NCBI GenBank assembly: GCA_024231975.1
Contig: JAAEQB010000111.1
Coordinates: forward strand, 124,001 to 188,000
Direction of reading: 5' to 3'
Length of the DNA stretch: 64,000 nucleotides
Source of the DNA: Allobosea sp.
GTDB taxonomy: Bacteria; Pseudomonadota; Alphaproteobacteria; Rhizobiales; Beijerinckiaceae
The position numbers and the translations under genes were made by a program. A model generated the notes under the pieces. It saw nothing but the letters and a program-made list of their open reading frames with translations, was not told the origin of the DNA and did no database searches. Positions 16,660 to 24,685 of the stretch are shown one piece after another. The first letter of the stretch is position 1. Every line of letters begins with the position of its first letter.

Positions 16660-17370
16660 ATGAGCACGAGAAATTATGTCGCAGAGGTGATCGGTACCTT
16701 CTGGCTGACCTTCGCCGGCTGCGGCAGCGCCGTGATCGCGGCGGGCTTTCCGCAGGTCGGCATCGGGTTGCTTGGCGTTTCTCTGGCGTTCGGTTTGACT
16801 GTCGTCACCATGGCCTATTCGATCGGCCATATCTCCGGCTGCCATCTCAACCCGGCCGTCACGATCGGCCTCGCCGCCGGCGGGCGCTTCCCGGCCGGCC
16901 AGGTGGTGCCCTACATCGTCGCCCAGGTCGTCGGCGCCATCCTCGCCGCCACCGTGCTCTATTTCATCGCGGTCGGCGCGCCCGGCTTCGACCTCGCCAA
17001 GGGCTTTGCCTCCAATGGCTATGGCGAGCATTCGCCCGGCAAATACGGCCTGGCCTCGGCCTTCCTGACCGAGGTGGTGATGACCATGATGTTCCTGTTC
17101 ATCATCATGGGCGCGACCCATGGCAAGGCGCCGGCCGGCTTCGCCCCGCTCGCCATCGGCCTCGGCCTCGCTCTGATCCATCTCGTCAGCATTCCGGTCA
17201 CCAACACTTCGGTGAACCCGGCCCGCTCGACCGGCCCGGCGCTGTTCGTCGGCGGCTGGGCCCTGCAGCAGCTCTGGCTGTTCTGGGTGGCGCCGATCAT
17301 CGGTGGCGTGCTCGGCGGCGTGATCTATCGCTGGCTGAGCGGCGAGTCGCAGGACCAGGTCACCGGCTGA
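16660..17370 (+). CDS. aqpZ: Aquaporin Z
   Basis: A 236-residue six-helix water channel. Both pore half-helices with NPA are present: HLNPAVTIG (about residue 63) and SVNPARSTG (about 187). The selectivity filter residues look like AqpZ (water), with His in LALIHLVSIPVTN and Arg after the second NPA. The ATG at 16660 begins MSTRNYVAE; the long upstream extension is spurious. It is on the opposite strand from lepB and acpS and interrupts that conserved series. Confidence 0.95.
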   Translation: MSTRNYVAEVIGTFWLTFAGCGSAVIAAGFPQVGIGLLGVSLAFGLTVVTMAYSIGHISGCHLNPAVTIGLAAGGRFPAGQVVPYIVAQVVGAILAATVLYFIAVGAPGFDLAKGFASNGYGEHSPGKYGLASAFLTEVVMTMMFLFIIMGATHGKAPAGFAPLAIGLGLALIHLVSIPVTNTSVNPARSTGPALFVGGWALQQLWLFWVAPIIGGVLGGVIYRWLSGESQDQVTG

Positions 17371-17401
17371 CGCAGGCTTCGCCGATTGCCATCGCTATCC
17401 G

Positions 17402-17430
17402 AGGCCAGGCCCGGTCGGGCCTGGCCTTCT
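17402..17430 (+). terminator. Rho-independent terminator of aqpZ
   Basis: Perfect 11-bp arms AGGCCAGGCCC and GGGCCTGGCCT enclose a GGTC loop and are followed by a short T-rich stretch. It starts 31 bases after the aqpZ stop. Confidence 0.85.
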
Positions 17431-17660
17431 TCATTGCGAACGCTTGCGATCCGCCCTGATCCTGGGGTGCGCAAGAGCGTCGGGGCTCCGGGTTGCTGCG
17501 GCGATGTAACAAACCGCGCGGGAAAGCGGTAATGACAGTGTTGAGGTGCACGTCGGGCGAGAGTAGGTGCTTGATCTGCGCGTATAAATCTATTACTTAC
17601 CTTGCGTCGCTTGGCATGGTGCGGCTGGTCAGTAAATCGATCGAGTGAGAGGCGGTTGCG
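17431..17660. other. Intergenic region upstream of the orphan gene pair
   Basis: This stretch is AT-richer (around 17580-17640) than its surroundings and probably contains the promoter of the next two genes. I see no clear -35/-10 pair that I would defend and no other feature. Confidence 0.4.
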
Positions 17661-17972
17661 ATGGCTGACAACAAGGCGGTTCCATCTGTTGTCGGTGTCG
17701 GTGAGTTGCTGCAGGCGATCGAGGCGATCGGCGCCCTTTGCGCGGCGGAAGTGCGCCCGCAGGAGGATGTTGCTAAGCTGCAGAAAGCATTCGGAAAAGC
17801 TGCCAAGGTGACGGCGACACCGGTCTCCCCGACCAGTGTGATCGTGGGCAAGGTCGTTGGAGTGAGGATAGGACCCGACGCGGACTATGGTCGGGCCCTC
17901 ACGATAATTTTCGATCCGCCGATGGGGAGCGGACCGAAGACGTGCCCGCATTGCTCCAAGCCTATTCCCTGA
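17661..17972 (+). CDS. Small protein of unknown function with C-terminal CPHC motif
   Basis: I do not recognise this 103-residue protein. The N-terminal half is helical (VVGVGELLQAIEAIGALCAA, then KLQKAFGKAAK); the second half reads as beta strands (TSVIVGKVVGVRIG, RALTIIFDPP) and ends KTCPHCSKPIP, a single CxxC pair that may bind a metal or be redox active. There is no signal peptide. AGAGG lies about 9 bases before the ATG. It is followed after 92 bases by another unknown gene on the same strand, and both sit inside an otherwise conserved gene order, so they may be a functional pair. Confidence 0.75.
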   Translation: MADNKAVPSVVGVGELLQAIEAIGALCAAEVRPQEDVAKLQKAFGKAAKVTATPVSPTSVIVGKVVGVRIGPDADYGRALTIIFDPPMGSGPKTCPHCSKPIP

Positions 17973-18064
17973 GGGAGCGCGGGACGCTCAGGGACCGGCA
18001 AGGATTCTGGAAAATTGCCGGCAGATCGAACGATCGACTGGGCGCCTAGGGGCGGAGCGGGACG

Positions 18065-19096
18065 ATGGCAGCTGTCTATTACGAAGTCGAATTCGATGGG
18101 GCCAGCGGCGCCCTGCTGTTGAAGCAGATCTCTAGCACCCCTCTGCCGCCGGAGGCCGTCGAGCTCGGCAAGCGTTTTCGCGCGCTGTTCGACAGGATTC
18201 GCCTGCGGGTACCTCCGACGCCTGGTCGTGCGACCTATCTCGGCAATCTGGTCGTCGAGGTCAGGGCGGCGCTCGAGGATGGCGATCTCCCGCGCGGCGA
18301 GAATGCATTGGCCGAATTTGCGCAGCACGACCTCAGCATCCGCTACTTCAGGGCATCTATCGACGCGAATGGCGATGTGCACGTCTCCGCGACGCCTTGG
18401 CTCGAAGTACCGATGCCGCCCGAAGTCCGCAGTTTTCTTGACCGGATCGAGAATGCCTGCCGAAAGATCGGCTTGCTTGTGACCAAGGTTGATGTGCGGG
18501 CACGTCACTTCGCGGCGCTGCAAAGCCATGCCAGGCACGGCCTTGAAGAAGGTCAGATCGGCAATGCCACGCTGGCTCTGAGCCATTTCGAGGCGCAGTT
18601 CGTGGCGGAGGAAGGGCCGGCGATCCGCAAGAACCATCTGACCGCCACGCTGTCGACCGCCCTGGGTATCCTTGGTGGTCTCGGCGCGCTCGGGCTGCTG
18701 TTGTGGCTGGCACAAGCCTATTTCCCGAATCCGACTCTGCTTGTCCTCTCCAACCTGCTCGTGAAGCCGGTTCTGCCCCTTGCGGTTGGCATTTGCCTTG
18801 GCGTCGTATTCTTCGCTTTCATCCGCAATCTGGCACTGACCTTCGACAGCCTCGGCAATTTCGATGCGGCTCATCTATCGCCCTGGCTGCGTTTCACGCT
18901 CGTCGGCGTGATTACAGCCCTGCTCTGCATCTTGATGAGTGCCGGCCTCATCAAACTAGAGATCAACGATCTGAAGCTGTATGAGTATCTGACGAACAAC
19001 TATGCGGCGCTGATTGTTGGCATTCTCTGCGGCTACAGCGACACTGCGATCACGCAATTGCTGACCGGCGTGCTCGACCGCAAGCCGGCCCCCTGA
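18065..19096 (+). CDS. Membrane protein of unknown function
   Basis: The 343-residue protein is not recognised. Residues 1-190 are soluble and mixed alpha/beta; the start MAAVYYEVEFDGASGALL resembles a small beta sheet. The C-terminal third has four probable membrane helices at about 198-220, 234-255, 275-297 and 308-333, with a final GYSDTAITQLLTG segment. The start has GGAGCGGGACG upstream. It follows the 103-residue orphan gene and ends just before acpS, which is convergent. A receptor or effector role with the small upstream protein is only a guess. Confidence 0.8.
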   Translation: MAAVYYEVEFDGASGALLLKQISSTPLPPEAVELGKRFRALFDRIRLRVPPTPGRATYLGNLVVEVRAALEDGDLPRGENALAEFAQHDLSIRYFRASIDANGDVHVSATPWLEVPMPPEVRSFLDRIENACRKIGLLVTKVDVRARHFAALQSHARHGLEEGQIGNATLALSHFEAQFVAEEGPAIRKNHLTATLSTALGILGGLGALGLLLWLAQAYFPNPTLLVLSNLLVKPVLPLAVGICLGVVFFAFIRNLALTFDSLGNFDAAHLSPWLRFTLVGVITALLCILMSAGLIKLEINDLKLYEYLTNNYAALIVGILCGYSDTAITQLLTGVLDRKPAP

Positions 19097-19110
19097 GCGG
19101 TCGCTTGGGC

Positions 19111-19515
19111 TCAGGGTTGTTTGCGCCGCGCCTCGATCACCACAAAGGCCTGGGCCAGGGGCGGATCGTCGGTCAGCGAGACATGCACGACCGCCTCATG
19201 GCCCGGCGGCACCATCTCGGCAAGCCGCGCCGCAGCGCCGCCCGTGAGCCGCATGGTCGGCCGCCCGCTCGGCAAGTTGACCACCTCCATGTCGCGCCAG
19301 AACACGCCGGAGCGGATGCCGGTGCCGAGCGCCTTCGAGCAGGCTTCCTTGGCGGCGAAGCGGCGGGCATAGGATGCGGCGCGCGTGGCGCGGCGATCGG
19401 ATTTCGCCTGCTCGCCCTCGGTGAAGATCCGCTGCGTGAAGCGCTCGCCGAAGCGGGCGAGCGAATTCTCGATGCGGCGGATGTCGCAGAGATCGGAGCC
19501 GATGCCGAGGATCAT
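19111..19515 (-). CDS. acpS: Holo-[acyl-carrier-protein] synthase
   Basis: Transfers the 4'-phosphopantetheine arm from CoA to acyl carrier protein. The 134-residue protein has the two Mg-binding motifs: GIGSDLCDI at the N-terminus and FAAKEACSKALGTG near residue 55. The VHVSLTDDPPLAQAFVV strand at the C-terminus is typical. It lies downstream of pdxJ as in other alphaproteobacteria, but a repeat of about 110 bases and opposite-strand genes separate it from its usual neighbours. Confidence 0.96.
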   Translation of the reverse strand: MILGIGSDLCDIRRIENSLARFGERFTQRIFTEGEQAKSDRRATRAASYARRFAAKEACSKALGTGIRSGVFWRDMEVVNLPSGRPTMRLTGGAAARLAEMVPPGHEAVVHVSLTDDPPLAQAFVVIEARRKQP

Positions 19516-19520
19516 TCCAG

Positions 19521-19630
19521 CGGTCTAGAGCATCGGACCGAAAAGTGGAAACCACTTTTCGGACCAATCCGATGCCAAAACAATGAGCTAGATCGGACTG
19601 CCCGGCCGGAAGGTGGCGGGGTGATCTAGC
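19521..19630. repeat. Palindromic intergenic repeat between pdxJ and acpS
   Basis: A strong hairpin pairs GCATCGGA...AAAAGTGG with CCACTTTT...TCCGATGC (19530-19575). A second, looser pair GCTAGATC / GATCTAGC (19587-19594 and 19623-19630) closes the element and includes the pdxJ stop codon. It is of the same general class as the element after smpB. Confidence 0.75.
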
Positions 19631-20375
19631 CGGCGCGGCCTTCGTCCATCGCTCGCCGCATCACGGCGATCGCCGTCTCCAGCCCGACGAAGATCGCTTC
19701 GCCGATCAGGAAGTGGCCGATGTTGAATTCGACGAAGGCTGCAACGCCGGCGAGCTTGCGCGCGGTGTCGTAGTCGAGCCCGTGGCCGGCATGGACCTCG
19801 AGGCCGAGCGAGGCGGCGAAGGCCGCGCCATGGGCGAGCCGCTGGAATTCCGCTTCGGCCTTGTCGGCATGGCCGTCGGCGACGGCATGGCACCAGGTGC
19901 CGGTATGGAGTTCGACGACCGGCGCGCCGAGCTTGGCCGCCATGGCGATCGGCGCCTCGTCCGCCTCGATGAACAGCGAGACGCGGCAGCCCGCAGCCCT
20001 CAGCCGTGCGATCGGGGCGGCCAGCGCCTGCGCCTGGCCGACCACGTCGAGCCCGCCCTCGGTGGTGCGCTCTTCGCGCTTCTCGGGCACGAGGCAGGCG
20101 GCATGCGGCTTGAACCGCTCGGCGAGGCCGATCATCTCCGCCGTGGCGGCCAGCTCGAAATTGAGCGGCTTGGACAATTCGGTCGCCAGCCTTGCCATGT
20201 CGGCGTCGCGGATATGGCGCCGGTCTTCGCGCAAATGGGCGGTGATGCCGTCGGCGCCGGCGGCCACCGCGAGAAGGGCGGCGCGCACCGGATCGGGCAG
20301 GGCGCCGCCGCGTGCATTCCGCACTGTGGCGACATGGTCGATGTTCACGCCCAGGCGCAAGCGGTTCTCAGTCAT
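19626..20375 (-). CDS. pdxJ: Pyridoxine 5'-phosphate synthase
   Basis: Condenses 1-deoxyxylulose 5-phosphate with aminoacetone 3-phosphate to make pyridoxine phosphate. The 249-residue TIM barrel shows LGVNIDHVATVRNARGG at the N-terminus, ADGITAHLREDRRHI, LVPEKREERTTEGGLD and the phosphate-binding end EFNIGHFLIGEAIFVG. GGAGGGG precedes the ATG. It is the upstream partner of acpS. Confidence 0.97.
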   Translation of the reverse strand: MTENRLRLGVNIDHVATVRNARGGALPDPVRAALLAVAAGADGITAHLREDRRHIRDADMARLATELSKPLNFELAATAEMIGLAERFKPHAACLVPEKREERTTEGGLDVVGQAQALAAPIARLRAAGCRVSLFIEADEAPIAMAAKLGAPVVELHTGTWCHAVADGHADKAEAEFQRLAHGAAFAASLGLEVHAGHGLDYDTARKLAGVAAFVEFNIGHFLIGEAIFVGLETAIAVMRRAMDEGRAG

Positions 20376-20578
20376 CGTCGCCCCTCCGTTACCTGCCGTC
20401 TACGCCGCAGCCGGCGACGGTTCAAGGCAAGCAATGTGATCGACACTGTTAGCGTTCTTGATCAATCGATGCGCGCAATGCGTGTGCGCCAGGAAAATGC
20501 ACGAAATCTGCGGCGTGACTGTTGTTAAGCCCTGGAAACTAGCCTCCGAAATCTCCCCGAGGCGTTTTCCGACCTGTC

Positions 20579-22273
20579 ATGCAGCTTCCCGCGAACCATC
20601 GGCAGTTCGAGAGCGAAATCACCGCCGATCGGCGTGATCCGAACCAGCCGGCTGACCGTGCGCTTGGCCGCGTGATCGCCTGCTCCGGCTCGCGCGCCAC
20701 CATCGCGGCGAGCGCATCCGGGGGAACGCTTGACGGCTGCGCCATCGGCCGCCTGCTCTCGATCAATCTCGGCAGGAGCCGGATCGTCGGGCTGGTCTAT
20801 GAGATGCGTGCGCTGGACCGGGCCTGGAACGAGGCGGGGCCGAATTCCATCGCCGTCGAGGTCGAGCTGCTCGGCGAGGTCGCCGACGGCGAGAACGGCA
20901 CCGCTCGCTTCGACAGCGGCATCACCACCTATCCGCCGATCGGCGCGCTGGCGCATCGCATCCGCTCGCGCGACCTGGAGCACATCCACGATCTCGGCCA
21001 GCGCAAGGGCGTTGCCCTGGGCTGCCTGACCCAGGATGCCAGCGTGTCGGCGAGCGTCGACATCGAGCGCCTGCTGTCGCGGCATTTCGCCGTGCTCGGC
21101 ACCACCGGCGTCGGCAAGTCGAGCGCCGTCGCGCTGATCTTGCGCAAGGCTGTCGAGGCGAAACCCAATCTGCGAATCCTGATCCTCGATCCGCATAACG
21201 AATACGCCCATGCCTTCCCCGAGAACTGCGCCCGGATCGATGCGAGCATGCTGGACCTGCCGTTCTGGCTGTTCCGCTTCGAGGAGTTCGCCGACATCGT
21301 CTTCCGCGGCCGCCCGCCGCTGGAGGACGAGGCCGAGATCCTGCGCGAGGTCATCGCTGTCGCCCGCAGCCGCTACCGCGTCGTCTCTCCCCATGACATG
21401 GCGCGCGATCTCGGCAGCAGCGTGCTGAAGCGGCCGCTCGATCCCGGCGCGCGCAAGCCGGGCGAAAGCAGCGGATCGGCCGAACTTGCTGCGCCCTATC
21501 GCCTTGCCGACCTTTTCGCGGCGATCGACGAGCTGATCGGCCTGCACGAGCTGCGCTATCCGCGCACGACGCTGCGTGCCCTCCGGGTGCGGCTGGAGAC
21601 GCTGCACGGTGATCCGCGCTACGGCTTCCTCTTCGCCCATGCCAACAGCATGGAGACGATCGCCCCGGTGATCAGCCAGGTCTTCCGCGTGCCGCATCGG
21701 GGCCGGCCGATCACCGTCTTCCAGCTCGCCGGCCTACCATCGGAAGTGGTCAACGCGGTCGCGTCCAGCCTGGCGCGGCTCGCCTTCGACCTCGCCATGG
21801 CGAGCCGCGGCAGCTACGAGATCCTGCTGCTCTGCGAGGAGGCGCATCGCTATGTGCCGCAGGACCAGGCGCTCGGCTTCGCCCCGACGCGCCAGGCCAT
21901 CGCCCGCATCGCCAAGGAGGGGCGCAAATACGGCGCCTATCTCGGCATCGTCACCCAGCGTCCCGGCGAGCTCGACCCGACCATCCTGTCGCAATGCTCC
22001 ACCGTTTTCGCCATGCGCCTCGGCAATGATCGCGACCAGGAGATCATCCGCGCCGCGATCGCCGACGCCTCGGCCAGCACCATCGCCTTCCTGTCCTCGA
22101 TCGGCAATCGCGAGGCGATCGCCTTCGGCGAGGCGGTGGCGACGACGATGCGCATGCGTTTCCTGGAGCAGCGGCCGGAGGAACTGCCGGCGATGGCGGG
22201 CAGGACGCCGGCGCAGGCCGAGCAACGCGAGCCGCTGGTCGAAGAGCTCGTCGCCCGCATGCGGGGGCTTTGA
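20579..22273 (+). CDS. HerA-like ATPase (DUF87) with HAS-barrel N-terminus
   Basis: The 564-residue protein is a FtsK/HerA-clade motor ATPase. The N-terminal 120 residues (LGRVIACSGSRATIAA..., CAIGRLLSI, IVGLVYEM) fit the HAS-barrel domain. Walker A is GTTGVGKSS (about residue 179), Walker B is YEILLLCEEAHRYVP (about 425), and QRPGELDPTILSQC is the sensor/arginine region. HerA proteins pair with NurA nucleases or other effectors, but no such partner is adjacent here: pdxJ and azoR flank it on the opposite strand. Its role in DNA translocation, repair or defence is therefore open. Confidence 0.9.
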   Translation: MQLPANHRQFESEITADRRDPNQPADRALGRVIACSGSRATIAASASGGTLDGCAIGRLLSINLGRSRIVGLVYEMRALDRAWNEAGPNSIAVEVELLGEVADGENGTARFDSGITTYPPIGALAHRIRSRDLEHIHDLGQRKGVALGCLTQDASVSASVDIERLLSRHFAVLGTTGVGKSSAVALILRKAVEAKPNLRILILDPHNEYAHAFPENCARIDASMLDLPFWLFRFEEFADIVFRGRPPLEDEAEILREVIAVARSRYRVVSPHDMARDLGSSVLKRPLDPGARKPGESSGSAELAAPYRLADLFAAIDELIGLHELRYPRTTLRALRVRLETLHGDPRYGFLFAHANSMETIAPVISQVFRVPHRGRPITVFQLAGLPSEVVNAVASSLARLAFDLAMASRGSYEILLLCEEAHRYVPQDQALGFAPTRQAIARIAKEGRKYGAYLGIVTQRPGELDPTILSQCSTVFAMRLGNDRDQEIIRAAIADASASTIAFLSSIGNREAIAFGEAVATTMRMRFLEQRPEELPAMAGRTPAQAEQREPLVEELVARMRGL

Positions 22274-22319
22274 CGGCAGGAGCGGGCCGCTCCATCACAT
22301 CGTTGTCGCTGCGCGCCCG

Positions 22320-23030
22320 TCAGGCCAGCGCCGGCTCGCGGTCCGCGGTTTCGACGAGGCTCTGCGCGAGCTCCCCGGCCAGATTGTCGACGGCAGTCTC
22401 TGCCGCCGCGATCGAGGCCCGCAGGCGTTCGTCGCCGAATTCGTCGTACTCGATGGCGATCGAATGCGTCTGCGTCAGGCCGACATAGGCCATCGGCACG
22501 CTCAATCCGCGCTCGACCAGGTTGATGGCCTCCAGCCGACCGCCGGGATCATAGCCATAGTCGCCACGCGAGGAGAGGATGACGAGGCGCTTGCCTGGCG
22601 GCAGCATCGGCCAATAGGGCTCGCCTTGCCGGCTGCGGTCGAAGCCGAAGGTGACGCCGACGCGCACGACATTGTCGACCCAGGCCTTGAGCTGGGCGGG
22701 CAGGCCGAAATTGTACATCGGCGCCCCGATTACGATCAGGTCGGCACGCAGAAGCTCCTGCACCAGCACATCGCTCTCGGCGAGCTGCGCCCGTGCTGCC
22801 TCGTCCCGGCGCTCGGGCCGGGTGAAGGCCGCCGTGATCCAGTCGCCGCTGACGGGCGAGGGCGGCTGCTGGCCGACATCGCGATAGGTCACGCTGTCCT
22901 GCGGCCGTGTCTCCTGCCAGCGCTCGATGAAGCGGCGGGTCAGGCGGCGCGTATGCGAGCCGCGCGGGTCGATGCCGGAGATGCCGGGGCGGGCACTGGC
23001 GTCGATCTGGAGGATGTTGAGGGGCTGCAT
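22320..23030 (-). CDS. azoR: FMN-dependent NADH:quinone oxidoreductase / azoreductase
   Basis: A 236-residue flavodoxin-fold enzyme that reduces quinones and azo dyes with two electrons. It shows ILQIDASARP near the N-terminus, APMYNFGLPAQLKAWVDNV (about residues 99-117, FMN site) and the SSRGDYGY loop. GGAG stands 6 bases before the ATG at 23030; the ATG at 23042 is less likely. It is divergent from a LysR regulator gene, which probably controls it in response to quinones or electrophiles. Confidence 0.93.
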   Translation of the reverse strand: MQPLNILQIDASARPGISGIDPRGSHTRRLTRRFIERWQETRPQDSVTYRDVGQQPPSPVSGDWITAAFTRPERRDEAARAQLAESDVLVQELLRADLIVIGAPMYNFGLPAQLKAWVDNVVRVGVTFGFDRSRQGEPYWPMLPPGKRLVILSSRGDYGYDPGGRLEAINLVERGLSVPMAYVGLTQTHSIAIEYDEFGDERLRASIAAAETAVDNLAGELAQSLVETADREPALA

Positions 23031-23118
23031 AACGATCTCCATGAAGCCGAGTAGCTCATGCGAAGCTCTCGCTTTCCTTCAGATAGGTCGCTAGGTGTCG
23101 GGATAACAAAGGCGAATT

Positions 23119-23137
23119 CCTCAGCCGATAGATGAGG
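23119..23137. promoter_or_regulatory. Candidate LysR box between azoR and the LysR gene
   Basis: CCTCA and TGAGG are separated by 9 bases and end 11 bases before the LysR start codon. The spacing suits a LysR-type operator; binding is an inference. Confidence 0.4.
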
Positions 23138-23148
23138 CAGTTTCATCC

Positions 23149-24033
23149 ATGGCCAATCGCAGGCTCCCGCCGCTGGCCGCGCTGCGTGCGTTCGAGGCGG
23201 CAGCGCGTCATCTGAGCTTCCGCAAGGCGGCCGACGAGCTGGCCGTGACGCCGACCGCGATCAGCCATCAATTGCGGTTGCTGGAGGCGACGCTCGGCCT
23301 GCCGCTGTTCGAGCGACATGTCCGGCGGGTCTCGCTGACGCCGGCCGGCGCGCAGCTCTATCCCGTGCTCAGGGATGGCCTGGACAGTTTCGCACGCGCC
23401 ATCGCCGCGCTGTCTCCACAGCCCGTGCGCAACGCGGTGACGGTCAGCGCAACGACGCTCTTCACCGCCCGCCGGCTGATTCCGGCACTGGGCTCGTTCC
23501 AGGTGCAGTGGCCGCAATTCGCGCTGCGGCTGCACGCGTCCGATGACGCTGTCGATCTGGCCAGCGGTGCGGCCGACATCGCCGTGCGTTACGGGGCAGG
23601 GCCGTTCGCGGGTCTCACGTCCGAGGTGCTGTGCCAGGATCGCTTTGGCGTCGTCTGCAGTCCTTCACTCGGCCTGAGAGATGCAAGGGATCTCACCGCG
23701 GCGACGCTGATCCATTCGGAATGGCGGCGCCGGGACCTGCAGCCTGACTGGCAGCGCTGGCAGGCCCTGGCGCAGGTGCCGGGCCTGAATGTGGGTGCCG
23801 GCCTGCGCATCACCGACGAAAGCCATGCCATTCAGGCCGCGGTTGCCGGGCAGGGCGTCGTCATCGCCAGCCTGCTCATGGTCGAGGACGAATTGGCGCG
23901 CGGTGTCCTCGTCCATCCGTTCGGCCCGGTGATCGAGGGGCACCATTATCATTTGGTCGCAACCGCGGAGAACATGGCCAGCGCCGATGTCCAGGCCGTC
24001 CGGCAGTGGTTGAAGGCGGCGGCGCCGCCGTGA
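23149..24033 (+). CDS. LysR-family transcriptional regulator (GcvA-like), beside azoR
   Basis: A 294-residue LysR protein. The N-terminal winged helix (LAALRAFEAAARHLSFRKAA, then TPTAISHQLRLLEA) is of the GcvA type, with a PBP-like co-inducer domain after residue 90. Its divergent position to azoR, with 118 bases between the starts, argues for direct control of that gene and autoregulation. Confidence 0.92.
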   Translation: MANRRLPPLAALRAFEAAARHLSFRKAADELAVTPTAISHQLRLLEATLGLPLFERHVRRVSLTPAGAQLYPVLRDGLDSFARAIAALSPQPVRNAVTVSATTLFTARRLIPALGSFQVQWPQFALRLHASDDAVDLASGAADIAVRYGAGPFAGLTSEVLCQDRFGVVCSPSLGLRDARDLTAATLIHSEWRRRDLQPDWQRWQALAQVPGLNVGAGLRITDESHAIQAAVAGQGVVIASLLMVEDELARGVLVHPFGPVIEGHHYHLVATAENMASADVQAVRQWLKAAAPP

Positions 24034-24144
24034 TCGCCGGCGCCGCCCGCAGGCCGGTTCAAAACCTTGCATCTCAAGCGCTCAGGCTGTATGAGCGCCG
24101 CTCAACCTTTCCATCGCATCGCGCAAGATCAGAAGGAGCCGCGA

Positions 24145-24534
24145 ATGGCTCGCGTCACCGTTGAGGATTGCATCGACAAGGTCGAGAACCGCTTCGAGCT
24201 GGTTCTGCTCGCGAGCCATCGCGCCCGCATGATCGCTTCGGGCTCCTCGATCCTCGTCCAGCGCGACAACGACAAGAACCCGGTCGTCGCGCTGCGCGAG
24301 ATCGCCGACGAGAAGCTCACCCCCGAGGATCTCAAGGAAGACCTGATCCACTCGCTGCAGAAGCATGTCGAGGTCGACGAGCCGGAGGCCGACACCGTGC
24401 CGCTGCTGACCTCGCAGTCGCATGTCGCCACCCCCGATTCGGAGGTTCAGTTCGACCGGATGAGCGAGGACGACCTGCTGCGTGGCCTCGACGGGCTCGT
24501 CCCGCCGACCGAGAGCGCCGACGACGAGGACTGA
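24145..24534 (+). CDS. rpoZ: RNA polymerase omega subunit
   Basis: Omega supports beta' folding and binds ppGpp with RNA polymerase. The 129-residue product contains VEDCIDKVENRFELVLLASH near the N-terminus and VALREIADEKLTPEDL. AGAAGGAG lies 6 bases before the ATG at 24145; the frame extends upstream to 24067 without conservation. The acidic C-terminal tail (TESADDED) is common in alphaproteobacterial omega. It precedes rsh, which makes the alarmone, but a terminator lies between them. Confidence 0.96.
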   Translation: MARVTVEDCIDKVENRFELVLLASHRARMIASGSSILVQRDNDKNPVVALREIADEKLTPEDLKEDLIHSLQKHVEVDEPEADTVPLLTSQSHVATPDSEVQFDRMSEDDLLRGLDGLVPPTESADDED

Positions 24535-24564
24535 GCTGTCGGAAAGCGTTGACGATATCTGCTA

Positions 24565-24589
24565 AAGCCCGGCCCTGCCGGGCTTTTTT
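24565..24589 (+). terminator. Rho-independent terminator of rpoZ
   Basis: AGCCCGGC and GCCGGGCT flank a CCT loop and a run of six T follows. It separates rpoZ from rsh. Confidence 0.92.
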
Positions 24590-24685
24590 CATGCCCGTCC
24601 TGTGCGAATTCGCCTTGCCGTACGCTGCTGCCATCGTCGATATTGAAACGAATCCAGCTGAACTGAGCGGTGGAGTTGCGCCCGC

